The notes: generated from the sequence alone by a model not told the origin. 64,000 nucleotides of DNA from Siphonodentalium dalli (GCA_032622095.1 CP136063.1:118006723-118070722), one strand, 5' to 3'; counted from the stretch's first letter, positions 1 through 11,057 are shown. Numbers and translations are program-made.

Positions 1-44
1 TCCCCTGCCAAATTGAAAATTTGCGTGGGATATAGTAATTTGTT

Positions 45-142
45 CCATCCGAGGAATATGTCCTCGGACAATCATCAGTCTCTTGTCCGAGGAATATGTC
101 GTTTGTCCGAGGAATATGTCGGATTGTCCGAGGAATATGTCC
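45..142. repeat. Short tandem repeat, TGTCCGAGGAATATGTC unit
   Basis: About four copies of a 17-20 bp unit built on TGTCCGAGGAATATGTC, the first one inverted so that CCGAGGAATATGTCCTCGG forms a palindrome. It sits just before the TCCGTCC-type repeat and resembles the hairpin start seen in other families in this window. Confidence 0.7.
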
Positions 143-252
143 ATCGCACGATCCGTCTGTCTGTTGAGCCGTCCGTCCAGAATTTGTAAGAGTCATAACT
201 TGAACAAATGTAAACGGATTTAAAAGATTTGTGGTATATGAGTTTAGGGGGC
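143..252 (+). repeat. Truncated 5' part of a ~175-bp repeat family
   Basis: The stretch has the family signature (TCCGTCCGTCC, then a 'cataacttgaacaaatg' type segment, then GGTATATGAGTT). It stops where the inverted-repeat element at 253 begins. The same repeat resumes at about 6973 with ACCATTACCTAGAATGAG, which in the intact copies at 7130-7170 follows GGTATATGAGTT directly. Confidence 0.6.
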
Positions 253-436
253 GTCTCAAAAGTCTTTGCTGAATTCCGAAAGTATTTTCCGAAAACAAAT
301 GACGTTATGAACACTTTGCGGAAAACTGTTTGCGGAAATTTTTCGGTAATTACGTTCCTTCTTTCGGAAAATAGCGCTAAGGTTTGCGGAAAAGAAGACG
401 ACGATTGCGGATTTTTTTCGGAATACGTCCGACGTT

Positions 437-615
437 TTCGGAATTTGCGGAAATAATTGCGGAATTCACCCCAACGTTATCGGAATTTTAGTTTCCTCTT
501 TCGGAATTTGCGGAAATAATTGCGGAATTCACCCCAACGTTATCGGAATTTTAGTTTCCTCTTTCGGAATTTGCGGAAATAATTGCGGAATTCACCCCAA
601 CGTTATCGGAATTTG
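437..615 (+). repeat. 63-bp tandem repeat, ~2.8 copies
   Basis: Near-identical 63-bp units beginning TTCGGAATTTGCGGAAAT start at 437, 500 and 563. They include CACCCCAACGTTATCGG. The array lies in the left subterminal region of the 253-6959 element and multiplies its GCGGAA motif. Confidence 0.9.
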
Positions 616-1595
616 AATGCATGCGGACCTCGTTCCGGAAAATTTGCGGAATATATTCATGGGTGTCGCGCCGGTAATATCGTAAACATCACCGCATACT
701 AGAGTATATAGGTCTATTGCTATTGGGTTCGTTTATTTATTAGGTTTACAGTGTTAATTAACTTAATAAAAACAATACAGCAATTAAAACACTTTTCCTT
801 GACAAATCTTGCATGGTATGGCTTCATCTAGCAGTCATTGCCACAGCTTTATAGTCAAAACGTGTTTTAATTCACAAGCACGAATCATGTATATGGCATG
901 CTGGGAGTGAGTACGGTACCCTATATAAACCTCCTGACATGTACCCAGATATATTTGACACAAGAGTGCGCAATTATCGCTACATGTATAACAAGTTCCA
1001 TGACACTGAAAAAGTTCACGGCTGACCTAGTTAATTATAGCAATGATGTCAGTTTGACACTGTTTGCAATGTCAACACTGTCCTCCCCGTTGAAGTCCGT
1101 GCAATGCGTGTACTGACTTCTTTCATTAATAGTCGCATTGTGATTGGTTAGAAAACAAACAAACACCGACGTCAATCATAGTATTTCAGGTGTTATTCCC
1201 ACCCTCTATCCCAGTCTGAATGGAGTTACCACTGATTGGTTAAATCGAGCTCTGTCCATGCAAAGTGCATGTCTTTTGTGGATTCCGTTTTCGTTAGCCA
1301 ACGACCAGAATATGCGATGATGTGTGACTGCATCCTTTATATTTCACTTAAAGTATATGATATATGTTGCCTATTGTGGACCCCCCCCACCTTTTCGCAA
1401 GTAGGGGAACCTAATACAGTCGTAATAGTATATAATACTGACAATTTTCGAATCTAGTTATCGCCATTGAATGACATATTTTTTATCTTCCGAAACACTT
1501 ATTTGCATATTACACTGGCCTTTTAGATACATTAGGTCCCGGCTTTAATTCGGCTTTACTCCTAACAATTTAATAAAGAGCATTCCGTAGTTTTT
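616..1595. other. No gene or clear repeat seen
   Basis: AT-rich sequence with only short scattered open frames (around 70 codons) and no recognisable protein, lying inside the 253-6959 interval. A C-run (1381-1389) is present. Confidence 0.5.
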
Positions 1596-3290
1596 AGCTC
1601 AACTTACTTTTGTAAGTTTGAGCTATTGCCATGGTTTGGCGTCCGTCGTCCGTGTGTGTGTGTGTGCGTGTGTCCGTGTGTCCGTCAACAATTTCCTTTG
1701 GCGCGGGCTACAGGTCGTACCTTTGGTCTGATCTTTATGAAATTTTGCATGAATGTTGACATTGACATGTAGATGGGAACGAGTCATTTTGGGGTCATTC
1801 GGCCAAAAAACATGGCCGCTGGTGGCCATCTTGGATTTCAAAATTCAATCCATTGGCGCGGGCTACAGGTCGTACTGTTCGTTTGATCATCATGAAATTT
1901 GTCATGGATGTTAATATTGACATGTAGATGGGAACGAGTCATTCTGGGGTCGTTCGGCCAAAAAACATGGCCGTCAGCAGCCATCTTGGATTTTACTCTT
2001 TGCATGACTAAATCCTTTGGCGCAGGCTACAGGTCGTAGTTTTGATCGGAACTTCATGAAATTTGTCATGGATGTTAACAATGACATGTAGATGGGAACG
2101 AGTGATTTTGGGGTTGTTCGGCCAAAAAACATGGCCGCCAGCAGCCATCTTGGATTTTACTCTTTGCATGACTAAATCCTTTGGCGCGGGCTACATGTCC
2201 TACCTATGGTCTGATCTTTATGAATTTTGTCATGAATGTTGACATGTAGATGGGAACGAGTCATTTTGGGGTCATTCGGCTAAAAAACATGGCCGCTGGT
2301 GGCCATTTTGGATTTCAAAATTCAATCCATTGGCGCGGGCTACAGGTCGTGCTGTTCGTCTGATCATCATGAAATTTGTCATGGATGTTAATATTGACAT
2401 GTAGATGGGAACGAATGATTTTGGGGTTGTTCGGCAAAAAAACATGGCCGTCAGCAGCCATCTTGGATTTTACTCTTTGCATGACTAAATCATTTGGCGC
2501 AGTCTACAGGTCGTAGTTTTGATCGGAACTTCGTGAAATTTGTCATGGATGTTAACAATGACATGTAGATGGGAACGAGTGATTTTGGGGTTGTTCGGCC
2601 AAAAAACATGGCCGCCAGCAGCCATCTTGGATTTTACTCTTTGCATGACTAAATCCTTTGGCGCGGGCTACAGGTCGTACCTTTGGTCTGATCTTTATGA
2701 AATTTGTCATGAATGTTGACATTGACATGTAGATGGGAACGAGTCATTTTGGGGTCATTCGCCAGCAGCCATCTTGGATTTTACTCTTTGCGTGACTAAA
2801 TTCTTTGGCGCGGGCTACAGGTTGTAGATGGGAACGAGTAATTTTGGGGTCGTTCCAGGTTGTTCGGCCAAAAAACATGGCCGCCAGCAACCATCTTGGA
2901 TTTTACTCTTTGCATGACTAAATCCTTTGGCGCAGGTTACAGGTCGTACCTTTGATCAGATCATTATGAGATTTGTAAAGGCTGTAGATGGGAACAAGTC
3001 ATTTTGGGGTAATTCGGAAAAAAACATGGCTGCCGGTGGCCATTTTAGAATTTACTCTTTGCATCAATAAATCCTTTGTCACACCATAATCACCACATCC
3101 CTGATCCGATCATTATGAAACCTGTTATGAATGTTGATATTGACATGAACATCTAGTCTTACTTAGACATTTCAATTAGCACTTTTCCTATTCCTCCATT
3201 TACTGTCGACCATTAAATTATTCCCCTACCTAAGTTGAGCTACAGTGTCCCCTACCTAAGTTGAGCTACAGTGTCATTGACACTTTCATT
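1596..3290 (+). mobile_element. Pearl-like modular repeat element, copy 1
   Basis: It starts TTTTT-AGCTCAACTT, whose first bases fold back on GTAAGTTTGAGCT. A TG/GTCC-rich stretch follows, then a core of ~150-165 bp units. Each unit carries GATGGGAACGAGTCATTTTG, AAAAAACATGGCCGCC, CAGCCATCTTGGATTTTAC and TCTTTGCATGACTAAATC. It ends with AAGTTGAGCTACA, the small hairpin AGTGTCATTGACACT and TTTCATT. The ends form an inverted pair (AGCTCAACTT / AAGTTGAGCT). The 3' end is partly duplicated (two AGTTGAGCTACAGTGTC). The architecture resembles bivalve 'pearl' / Helentron-associated elements. No protein is encoded. Confidence 0.75.
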
Positions 3291-4186
3291 TCATGAATCC
3301 TGATGGATGGTAAAAACTAAAGAGCGCAGGAAATTTCGATACAAATCTCCTGTGCAAAGGTTATACGCGAAGCAGTCATATTTAACTGACAAGTGTACAC
3401 GTGCATATATTGGCTACTAGCTATAAGTACTGTAAATGATTATTGTTTTCTTTAATACGGCTACACTTGATTTTTTTTAAATTGAAAAATAGACCAACAT
3501 TCTATTATGTATCTTCAGCCAGATAAATACGTATTGTTCCCAATACTGCATTATTAAGTCACACCCAACTATATTTGCAACTGTAACGTTTACTCAGGCG
3601 ATTTGCATTGGAAGACATGTCCATTCAAATTAATCCGACCACTTTTTTCTGGACATGTTGTGTGAATTCAACTGCGAAAATGAATGTGACCTTCAATTAA
3701 TAATTCCGTCAGAAACGGCATGGGTAGAAATTGAGTACAAATCTCAGTATAAGCAGGTCATACACTGACACACTTGGGTAACTTTGACAAGCCAATAAAG
3801 ATTACCAATGTGGTCAGTTGATCACCTATATCATATATTTATATCATTAAGAGGAGGTAAACCTATTATATGCCCATTTACAGTAGTAATCTTACGAACA
3901 TTGCCACAAAAAAAGTGAATAAAACCCCTGATTGGGAACTTGTTAATAGCCGTTATTTTTGCGCACATCTGTATCTCTCAAATGCCAGGTGCACACGAAT
4001 TACGTCAGCATTAATTATTCAGAAATTGGGCACGAGGACTGTGTAGCAATGAACATGGTTTGCTACATCGTATACCGTTTGAGTGAACATGATTGTATGT
4101 GACTTTCTAGGCGATATTCTCTTTCAAGTTTAATCAAAAGTCCACTGGCACGATCATGCCCCGCGACTTTGTCTTTATAGTAACTA
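3291..4186. other. No gene seen
   Basis: AT-rich sequence without a supported open reading frame or a repeat shared with the rest of the window that I could find. Confidence 0.4.
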
Positions 4187-4701
4187 TTGAAAAGATTTGA
4201 ACATACATTCAAGAATGGTGGTCAACAATGCTCGATTTCACAAATTCCCATAATACACCGCGCGCTGCATGGGTGGTTCCGGTTTACGCTGTACAAGCAG
4301 ATTCGCATTTTGCAGGATTATAAAGTCAAATTTGAACGAGAGAATTACCTATATCCCCTGATGATAATAGAGCAGTTCACAATAATTTAGCTTTCCGCAC
4401 TAGAAACCACAAACTCCCAAAAGAACTCGGCGCTTGGACAAATACGGATTATTCGAACAGAATCTGCACTCTCTGTAATCTCGAAATCGGCGATGAATAC
4501 CACATGGTACTGAATTGTAGGGAACTTAGCAAACTAAGAATAAAATATCTGAAACCCTACTTCTATCAGAGACCAAACACTTATAAATTAGCCGCTCTAT
4601 TTAACTCCCGATATCATATATATTGTATTTATGTATACAACTCTTCTGTAATGTCTATAATTGACGACCAGAATAAACTTAATTGAATTGAATTGAATAG
4701 C
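4187..4701 (+). pseudogene. 3' end of a non-LTR retrotransposon (RT C-terminal tail)
   Basis: Two out-of-phase open frames give the C-terminal tail of a LINE reverse-transcriptase polyprotein. 4187-4340 carries FERENYLYPL. From about 4345 a different frame reads FRTRNHKLPKELG, then a Cys-rich knuckle CTLC-x9-H-x4-C (IGDEYH, LNCREL), then RPNTYKLAALFNS and a stop at 4684. The frames do not join, so it is a decayed copy. It ends in AATAAACTTAATTGAATTGAATTGAAT, a short (AATTG)n tail as many RTE/CR1-type LINEs have, which marks the true 3' terminus. The 5' part is absent, the usual result of incomplete reverse transcription. Confidence 0.75.
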
Positions 4702-5060
4702 CCGGCGGGACAACTCTGTTAGCCGGGACAACTTGGTCCATGTAACAGCATAGATGAAGGAAGGATTTTTAGTCTATGCTAACAGCGAATCATCCCGGCT
4801 AGACATGGAACGTTACACGATTCGTTGTGACTTTCATGACGTTAGCCAATAGAATGTTCGCGTCATGTGAGTGACGTCTAATGACCACCACATTACGCCG
4901 TGACTCGGTGATTGACAGCTAGTTTTGTGCACGTCAACCGAGTAATCCCGGTTGACCGAGTTGTCTCGACTCATTTAACAGCGCGACCGAGTTGTCCTGG
5001 CAGACCGAGTTGACTCGGCTAGCCGAGTTGTCCAGGCTCATGTAACAAGCCCCTTAGGTT
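4702..5060. repeat. Cluster of direct and inverted CCGAGTTGTC motifs
   Basis: GGACAACTCGG / CCGAGTTGTCC motifs recur in both orientations at both ends (4706-4740 and 4938-5036), next to CATGTAACA (4738) and CATGTAACAAG (5039). The layout suggests a small inverted-repeat (MITE-like) element of ~350 bp inserted directly behind the LINE tail. No target duplication could be fixed. Confidence 0.45.
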
Positions 5061-5385
5061 CATAAAATGTTCGCGGGCGAAACATACTTACCACGCACAA
5101 ACGCTCTTTATTTTTTATTGTGAATAAAATTCTGGCCGCCAGTAAATTCCAAAAGGAGGCCCACATGGACGGATGTAATCAATGTAATTTAAAACCAAAT
5201 AATTATAGTTTAAATTAGTGTAATTTAATTTAGTATACTGGTATACAGATATACTAGATTATCACACCTTGTCGCCTGACGTATCAGATCTCCAACACAC
5301 TGAATAGATCGTCTGGCTAAACAATGGGCTCAATCAAATCACATTTATAGTGCCCTCTTTGTGTTTTTCAACATCATTCTAAAAA

Positions 5386-5478
5386 CGGCAAGTACACCGC
5401 GGCCGAAAGGCAAGTATACCGCGGCCGAATGGCAAGTATACTGCTGTCGGACGGCAAGTATAGGCCTACACCGCGATG
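5386..5478 (+). repeat. ~24-bp tandem repeat (GGCAAGTATACCGCGGCCGAA)
   Basis: Three to four decaying copies of a unit built on GGCAAGTATACCGCGG. The CCGCGG core is also the theme of the array at 61470-61670. Confidence 0.7.
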
Positions 5479-5819
5479 TTGTTGCAGTTCGGCCTTGGTG
5501 GAAACACAAACTGCACCGCGGTTAAGTGGACACTTGTTTTGTTCAGTGTGGTAGCTAATTGCTTGTTATGGAAATCCCTCATTTAGGTGAGTAGCACCCC
5601 AGTATATTGGGTATATAAAACGATAATAGTAAAACTATTCTGATAAAACTATCGTAATGATAGAAGAGTTTATAAAACTGTGGATACAGTGTATTGAATG
5701 ATCATATTAAAATATAGCACGTTTGTTTGTTGATTCGAGCAATTATATTTACAGTGCTGATTAACAATCCCTTTAATGCCTTGTGTGTCAGGTGCGCGTT
5801 TGTGATGCGTCTTGTCTCG

Positions 5820-6020
5820 AGATTTAATTGCGACATTATCGTCACGATTTGCGGAAGTATATTTCGCCGGAACAATTTTCCGGACACTTCGCCGAGATTT
5901 GGGATAGTTCGCGGAAACTGACGACAACTTTGCCGAAGGTCGGGACTATTTGCTGTAATTTAAGACATTTCGCCGAGATATACGACTTTTCACCGGAATA
6001 GACGACTGTTCGCCGAAATA
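5820..6020. repeat. CGCCGA/CGGAA motif cluster
   Basis: Repeated short blocks such as TTCGCCGAGAT, TTCGCGGAAA and TTCGCCGAAAT at roughly 30-bp intervals. They are related to the GCGGAA motif arrays of the ends of the 253-6959 element and to 6600-6680. Confidence 0.5.
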
Positions 6021-6273
6021 AATTTACTTATAGGCCCTATGTAGGTGTATTGTGGGACAATTGAAAATTTATGACATTTATCGCAAGTTATTGCATTATT
6101 GTGCGCATACACAGTTTTATGACAAGCAATACACAACTCAACATTCGTAGTTCTATCCATTTTGGATGATATGGTAAATGTTGTAAAGCCAGTGATATAG
6201 GCCTATATACCATATGAAACCTAGTTACTACGGATCACCACCGCTAAAACAACATACTTACTACGGATCACCA

Positions 6274-6483
6274 ATGGCTTCGGGTGAATTGTAATATGTA
6301 ATATGAACACACCTCAGGTAACAGTATTGTCGGTAAAACACAAATGATGGTAATAATCACACGTGCGAGGAAGGAAGAATGGCTTCGGGTGAATTGTAAT
6401 ATGTAATATGAACACACCTCAGGTAACAGTATTGTCGGTAAAACACAAATGATGGTAATAATCACACGTGCCAGGAAGGAAGC
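6274..6483 (+). repeat. 105-bp tandem duplication
   Basis: Two almost identical 105-bp units starting ATGGCTTCGGGTGAATTG at 6274 and 6379, each ending in CAGGAAGGAAG / GAGGAAGGAAG. The short antisense open frame across them is a by-product of the duplication and encodes a repeated peptide with no known relative. Confidence 0.95.
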
Positions 6484-6499
6484 CCGAAGTTTGTTTTCA

Positions 6500-6606
6500 T
6501 AGTACCTATGTCAAACAGTCTTCACTAATGACTAATTAGCAGTTCGCATGATTATAATACCTATGTCAATCAGTCTTCACTAATGACTAATTACGGGATT
6601 ATAATA
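6500..6606 (+). repeat. ~57-bp tandem duplication
   Basis: TACCTATGTCAA(A/T)CAGTCTTC followed by ACTAATGACTAATTA appears twice in succession, each copy followed by a GATTATAAT segment. It lies inside the right subterminal part of the 253-6959 element. Confidence 0.85.
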
Positions 6607-6972
6607 TTCCGGCGAACTGTCACTCCGTCGAAAATGACTTTCGGCGAAATTTACTTCCGGCGAGGAGTCCATTCCCCCATCATGAATTTTCAACGTTTTC
6701 GGAAAATTACTTTCCGCAATGTCGACGTTACGGACTTTGCGGAAAATAGCGGAATGTTTGCGGAAATCTTTATTTAACATTTCGGTAATTTTTGCGGAAA
6801 ACTCATGGCTTTTGCGGAAATCTTTATGTAACGTTTCGGTAATTTTGCGGAAAACTCATGGCGTTTTTCGGAACATTTGCGGAAAAATTCAGACGATAGC
6901 GTTGCGGAAATCTCGACGTTTCGGAAAATATTTGCGGATTCCGCAAAGACTTTTGAGACACTCGCTTACCTC

Positions 6973-7460
6973 ACCATTACCTAGAATGAGTTCGCAAGCC
7001 AGGTCCGGCCGGATATTTTACCGTAGTTATTGGACTTTGTTTATTATTTTTGTCGAATTTACCAAATAGCAAATAGACGATGTCACAGGGCTCATTTCAA
7101 CAAATTTCAACGGATTTCAAAGATATTTGGTATATGAGTTCATCTGACCATTACCTAGAATGAGTTCGCAAACCAGGTCCGGCCGGATATTTTAAGCGGA
7201 CTTATTGGACTTTGTTGTTTTTTTTGTGTGCAAATGGACGACGTCACAGGGCTCATTTCCACAAATGTCAACGGATTTAAAAGATTTTTGGTATATGAGT
7301 TCACATGACCAGTATCTAGAACGAGTTCGCAAACCAGGTCCGGCCGGATATTTTCAGCAGAGTTATTGGACTTTGTTTATTATTTTTGGTGCAAATGGAT
7401 GACATCACATGGCTAGTACCTAAAATGAGTTCGCAAGCCAGGCATTTTGACAAAATCCCA
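6973..7460 (+). repeat. ~175-bp tandem repeat, about 3 copies
   Basis: Units carry ACCTAGAATGAGTTCGCAA, CCAGGTCCGGCCGGATATTTT, TTATTGGACTTTG, a 'caaatggacgacgtcacagg' segment and GGTATATGAGTT. The last unit is truncated. The first copy continues the interrupted repeat at 143-252. Confidence 0.85.
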
Positions 7461-7959
7461 CCTCTTGTTGAGCACATACTGAGAACGCAAACATTATTGA
7501 GAATGCACTTCCCCAACTGCACATTTCGGCGGGGGATACCGTCGTCTGCTTGTTAGCTTTGTGGCAATTGCAATTTTCTTACCAAATTTCAGAAAAGAAT
7601 TTGGAATGCAAATCAATTCCAGCAGAAAATTGGTTGCCATCCAAAGAGATGTGCATGCAACATTGAATGATTATTGTGGATACATCCTCAGTGAATTTTA
7701 GCTAGATATCTGCTATCTGGATGTGATTATTTGATGGAAGGAATAAATAAGATTTTGGCTTGGGGTTGTAGAAATATATACAACTTAGAAACCTGCAAGT
7801 AGCTTATATATAGTTCTGAAGATTGTATCGATTGTGGCCTGTAATACTATATCACATTTAAGGCCTATAGTTATGATTAATGATGAATGATATGTAGTTA
7901 TATCAGAATGGAATTCCATGTGACTGTGCAAGCTTTATCAATGGATTTCTTTCCAATAG
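7461..7959. other. Sequence just upstream of the first recognised exon
   Basis: AT-rich, no further exon recognised. Its 3' end (TTTCTTTCCAATAG at 7946-7959) is a good splice acceptor for the exon at 7960, so the stretch is inferred to be intronic. Confidence 0.5.
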
Positions 7960-8112
7960 TTTGACACTTGTCGTCAGCTTACCTGGCTGAAGGCTGTACA
8001 GCAGGCACAAGGATCGGTTGAAGTCACCTCTCTGAAACAGGCTGAACTCATAAATGCAGAAGGCGTCTTTGAAGTTGGAAACCTAGACAAAAAGGACAAT
8101 TCTCGGGATATG
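7960..8112 (+). CDS. RNF213: RNF213-like exon (51 codons, WLKAVQQAQGSVEVTSL)
   Basis: First recognised exon of a giant AAA+ ATPase / E3 ubiquitin ligase of the RNF213 (mysterin) family. It reads FDTCRQLTWLKAVQQ... with the block AQGSVEVTSLKQAELINAEG, which lies N-terminal to the AAA core in this family. A polypyrimidine tract and TAG precede 7960 and the donor is ATG|GTAAGA. A CAG at 7975-7977 is a possible alternative acceptor. The length is a multiple of three and it ends in phase 0, as the next exon requires. RNF213 proteins act in lipid-droplet and antimicrobial ubiquitylation, and molluscs carry expanded families (family knowledge). The start codon lies upstream, outside the recognised part. 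Confidence 0.82.
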
Positions 8113-8324
8113 GTAAGAACAGTTAACCCTGTGATTTCTTAGCTCTTTTAACATGGCAGGTAGGCATGATGTAATTAATTAATCTCAGTAATAAAAACTG
8201 TTGACAAAACACTGCCGACAGGTGTGGTGTTTTGAGTCATATACCGATTTGGTTTATTATTTTTTATCACAAACACATTATAAGTTTATGAAATAAAGAA
8301 GATTATGTTGACCTTTTTAACGAT

Positions 8325-8690
8325 GTTTTATTTCTGGTATCGGATTGATACTCAACGAGAAATACCATCAATTGACCCCGATAAAGTTTCTGCTGTGAGA
8401 AACAAGGAACCACCAACAAATAAAAATCAAATACTAACACAACTTATTCACATATCTATCGCGGTTCATGGATCATTTGTCAGCTAAAACAGCAACCCTA
8501 CGTGAATTGCTAAAAGAGGATGTAATCTGGGACTGGAGAGTGCCGCAACAGAAAGCTTTTGAGTAATAGTGTTGAGGTTCTTCAACCCAAATGAACCTGT
8601 TGTGTTGCAGATGGATTCTTCGATCAGAAGTAATGGGATCATGTTTTCTACAAGGTGGTAGGCTCGTAGCATATGCATCAAAAGCATTAA
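8325..8690 (+). pseudogene. Ty3/Gypsy pol fragment (RT-RNase H), broken
   Basis: Three frames carry consecutive pieces of a Ty3/Gypsy polyprotein. DPDKVSAVRNKEPPTNK is the end of the RT thumb. LRELLKEDVIWDW then QQKAFE is the connection to RNase H. FNPNEPVVLQMDSS with GGRLVAYASKALT is the RNase H start (D..S, YASKAL). Frameshifts, two stops near 8560 and a missing segment make it non-functional. The homology stops exactly at the TTAA that begins the next element, so that element seems to have landed in the pol relic. No LTRs or gag were seen. Confidence 0.75.
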
Positions 8691-9531
8691 CCCTTTCTAG
8701 CTCACCTATAGTCATCACTCCTCGTCCCTCGTCCGTCCGTCCGTCCGTCCGTCTGTCCGTCCGTCAACAATCATCTTCTTCTCCAGTATCATTAGGCCAA
8801 ATGAGTTCATATTTGGTGTGGATGTTCCCTGCTTGACTCAGACTCAGATTTGTTAAAATAAGGTCACTGAGTCAAATAGTTGCGAAGCTAGGGCCATAAC
8901 TCTTTCCCGCCATAGTAATTCTTAAAACAACTTCTTTTCAAGAACCATCAGGCCTATTTAGCTTATATTTGGTATGGAAGGTCCTTGAGTGACTGGGGGT
9001 CAGATTTGTTCAAATGGGGTCACTGGGTCAAATAGGGGCAGAATCAGGGACATAACTCTATTCTCCCTAGTAATTATTAGAATGACTTCTTCTCCAGAAT
9101 CATCAGGCCGATTTAGCTAATATTTTGTATGGTGGGTCCTTGTGTGACTGGGGTTCAGATTTGTTCAAATGGGGTCAGTGTGTCAAATAGGGGCCGTGTC
9201 AGGAACATAACTTTAAAAAAAAAAAAAAAAATTAAATATTGTTAAATTTAAATCCTTGCTCAATTCAAAAAACAAATCACAATTCAAAATGAACCAATAA
9301 ATTTTTTTTTTTTTCATTTTAACCCCTGATTTTTTGTATTTTTTTTAGACACAAAACACCCCATTCCACCCCTTTCCCTCCTCACCCCTATACACCCCTG
9401 TCCCCACTACCACCCCCCCCCCCCCCCAATCTGCGCCGCCCTGCACCCACTGCAGTCAAGAAAAAATTAATTAGAAAAACTGACACCTTGTAACATCCAT
9501 AAAGTATGGTATTAGCCCCAGACAGAAAGAG
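8691..9531. mobile_element. TTAA-bounded element with CCCTTTCT / AGAAAGAG ends
   Basis: TTAA (8687-8690) CCCTTTCT at the left and AGAAAGAG TTAA (9532-9535) at the right. TTAA duplication with C(C/T)CTTT ends is the piggyBac-type signature. Inside is a TAGCTCACC... (TCCG)n repeat with ~190-bp units (CAGATTTGTTCAAATGGGGTC, TAGCTTATATTTGGTATGG; 8870-9200), then A-, T- and C-runs (9209-9226, 9302-9315, 9413-9427). No transposase is encoded. Confidence 0.55.
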
Positions 9532-9636
9532 TTAATAACAGTCATCAATTCAGATGTTATCTAGCTGGCTGACAGGTAGGTGTAAACAGTCATGCTCTGT
9601 GTGTATCATTAACATATCATATCAAAACAAAATGCT

Positions 9637-10055
9637 GTATGTCTGACATTTGCAGAATGAGGTCCCCAGAGGGTGAATTTAGTGATGCTACTCTGCACAG
9701 TAGGCTAGCATCACCAAATACACTCTCCAGGGACCTCATTCTGCTTAGGCCTCATCTTCAGGGAAGTATACAGGTCTTAAATTGACATTTCTACTTACTT
9801 TTTCCCTTCTGTTCAGTTTCTATATTCCCTAATTTGTTGTCAGAAGATAAAATTGATAATTGAAGTGCCCAATGGGTGCACATCACCAATTAATTGGACA
9901 ACTTCAATCTGTTCCTATGTCTCCCATGGCAGTTGAGGCCTAAGCATAATGAGGTCCACAGAGGGTGAATTTGGTGATGCTAGCCCACCTTACAGGATTG
10001 CAGCACTAAGTTCACCCTTTAGTGACCTCATTCTGCAAAAGTCAGACACTATATT
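9637..10055. mobile_element. MITE with inverted TGTCTGAC...GCAGAATGAGGTC ends, copy 1
   Basis: The left TGTCTGACATTTGCAGAATG and the right inverse ending GTCAGACACTATATTCAGGC bracket ~415 bp. Each half is itself a hairpin: GAATGAGGTCCCCAGAGGG pairs with an inverted GGGACCTCATTC about 80 bp away, and the pattern repeats near 9950-10035. Related copies lie at 25862-26100 and 26360-26765. It is non-coding, so its mobility would depend on a transposase elsewhere. Confidence 0.75.
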
Positions 10056-10128
10056 CAGGCTTGGCTGTTCCACTATTATATTCTTAACCACCACCTATCC
10101 AGTTGTACTCATTATACCCTGATTTGCA

Positions 10129-11035
10129 AAGAAAACTTGGGGGGGGGGGTATATTGGATTGAATTTGTCTGTCAGTATGTCCTCCCGTCCATCCCTCTGT
10201 TGGGATGTTTCCATCCGTCCATCAATTTTGTTCTTCTCCACATACATATTAAAGACCGAAATGGTTTATATATTTTGACTCACATTCAGATTTGTTCAAA
10301 TGAGTTCATCAGGTCATATAGGTGAGAAGCCAGGGCCATAACTCTTTCCCTCCATAGTAATTCTTCAGAAACCATCAGGCCTATTTAGCTTTTGGTATGG
10401 AGGGTCCTTTCGTGAGTGGGGTTCAGATTTGTACACGTGAGGTCATTTTTAGGAAACTTTTGAGGAAAATCAGTTTTCTTCAACTCTTAAAATCTACCGT
10501 TTGAAATTTCTAGATGAATAGATCTCATAGATGGGGATTCACATTTGTTCAAATAAGGGCAGAGATAAGAGATTTAACTCTCAACCACCCACCCTACCTG
10601 TATGTATGCTGTTTGAGACTGGTATAATAATATATAGATTCCTATTGATTTCTAAGCTGCCTGGGTGGAGGCAATGAGGCTGTAGATTTGATTTTTCAAC
10701 CAGTAACAGTCCACATTTTCCTACTTCGGGTTAAACTGTTCGACCGAAATCGCCACAAATGTTAACAGGTCTATTTTGCTGATATTTAGTATGAAGGGTT
10801 CTTTGGTGTCTGGTATTGAAATTTATTCAGATGTGGTCACCAGGTTAAATAGGGTGGGACCAGGGACATAACTGTATGTCTCTATAGTCATTCTTAAATT
10901 GTCTTCTCAAGAGAGGTTGGACTATTTAGCTTACATATAGTATGGATGATCCTTTAGTGACTGATATTCAGATTTGTTAACATCAGGTCAACCTGTTAAG
11001 AAATGACGGGGGCTATGGGGAGTTAACAATTTTGT
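10129..11035 (+). repeat. Degenerate ~190-bp tandem repeat family (TCCATCC start)
   Basis: It begins with a G-run and GTATATTGGATTG, then TCCATCCGTCCATC. Four to five decayed units follow, each with CAGATTTGTTCAAATG, 'gggccataactctttccctcc', CATCAGGCCTATTTAGCTT and GGTATGGAGGGTCCTT. They belong to the same family as 8870-9200 and 15000-15440. Confidence 0.65.
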
Positions 11036-11057
11036 GTTTAAAAAATCATTGAAATAC

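Larger units (their letters stand above)
253..6959. mobile_element. 6.7 kb element bounded by inverted GTCTCAAAAGTCTTTGC
   Basis: The left end GTCTCAAAAGTCTTTGC (253-269) is repeated in inverse at 6943-6959. The similarity runs further inward (TATTTTCCGAAA type sequence). Both subterminal regions (270-660 and 6600-6940) are packed with TTTGCGGAAA / TTCGGAA motifs, as in some DNA transposons with subterminal transposase-binding repeats. The flanks are the two halves of one ~175-bp repeat, which supports insertion of the whole unit. No transposase was recognised. Two independent opposite copies of a shorter element are the alternative. No clear target-site duplication was found. Confidence 0.5.

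Noticed and set aside
8720-8766. (TCCG)n run as a possible telomere-like or regulatory repeat
   Set aside because: The same run occurs at a fixed place near the 5' end of every array family here, so it is part of the repeat design.
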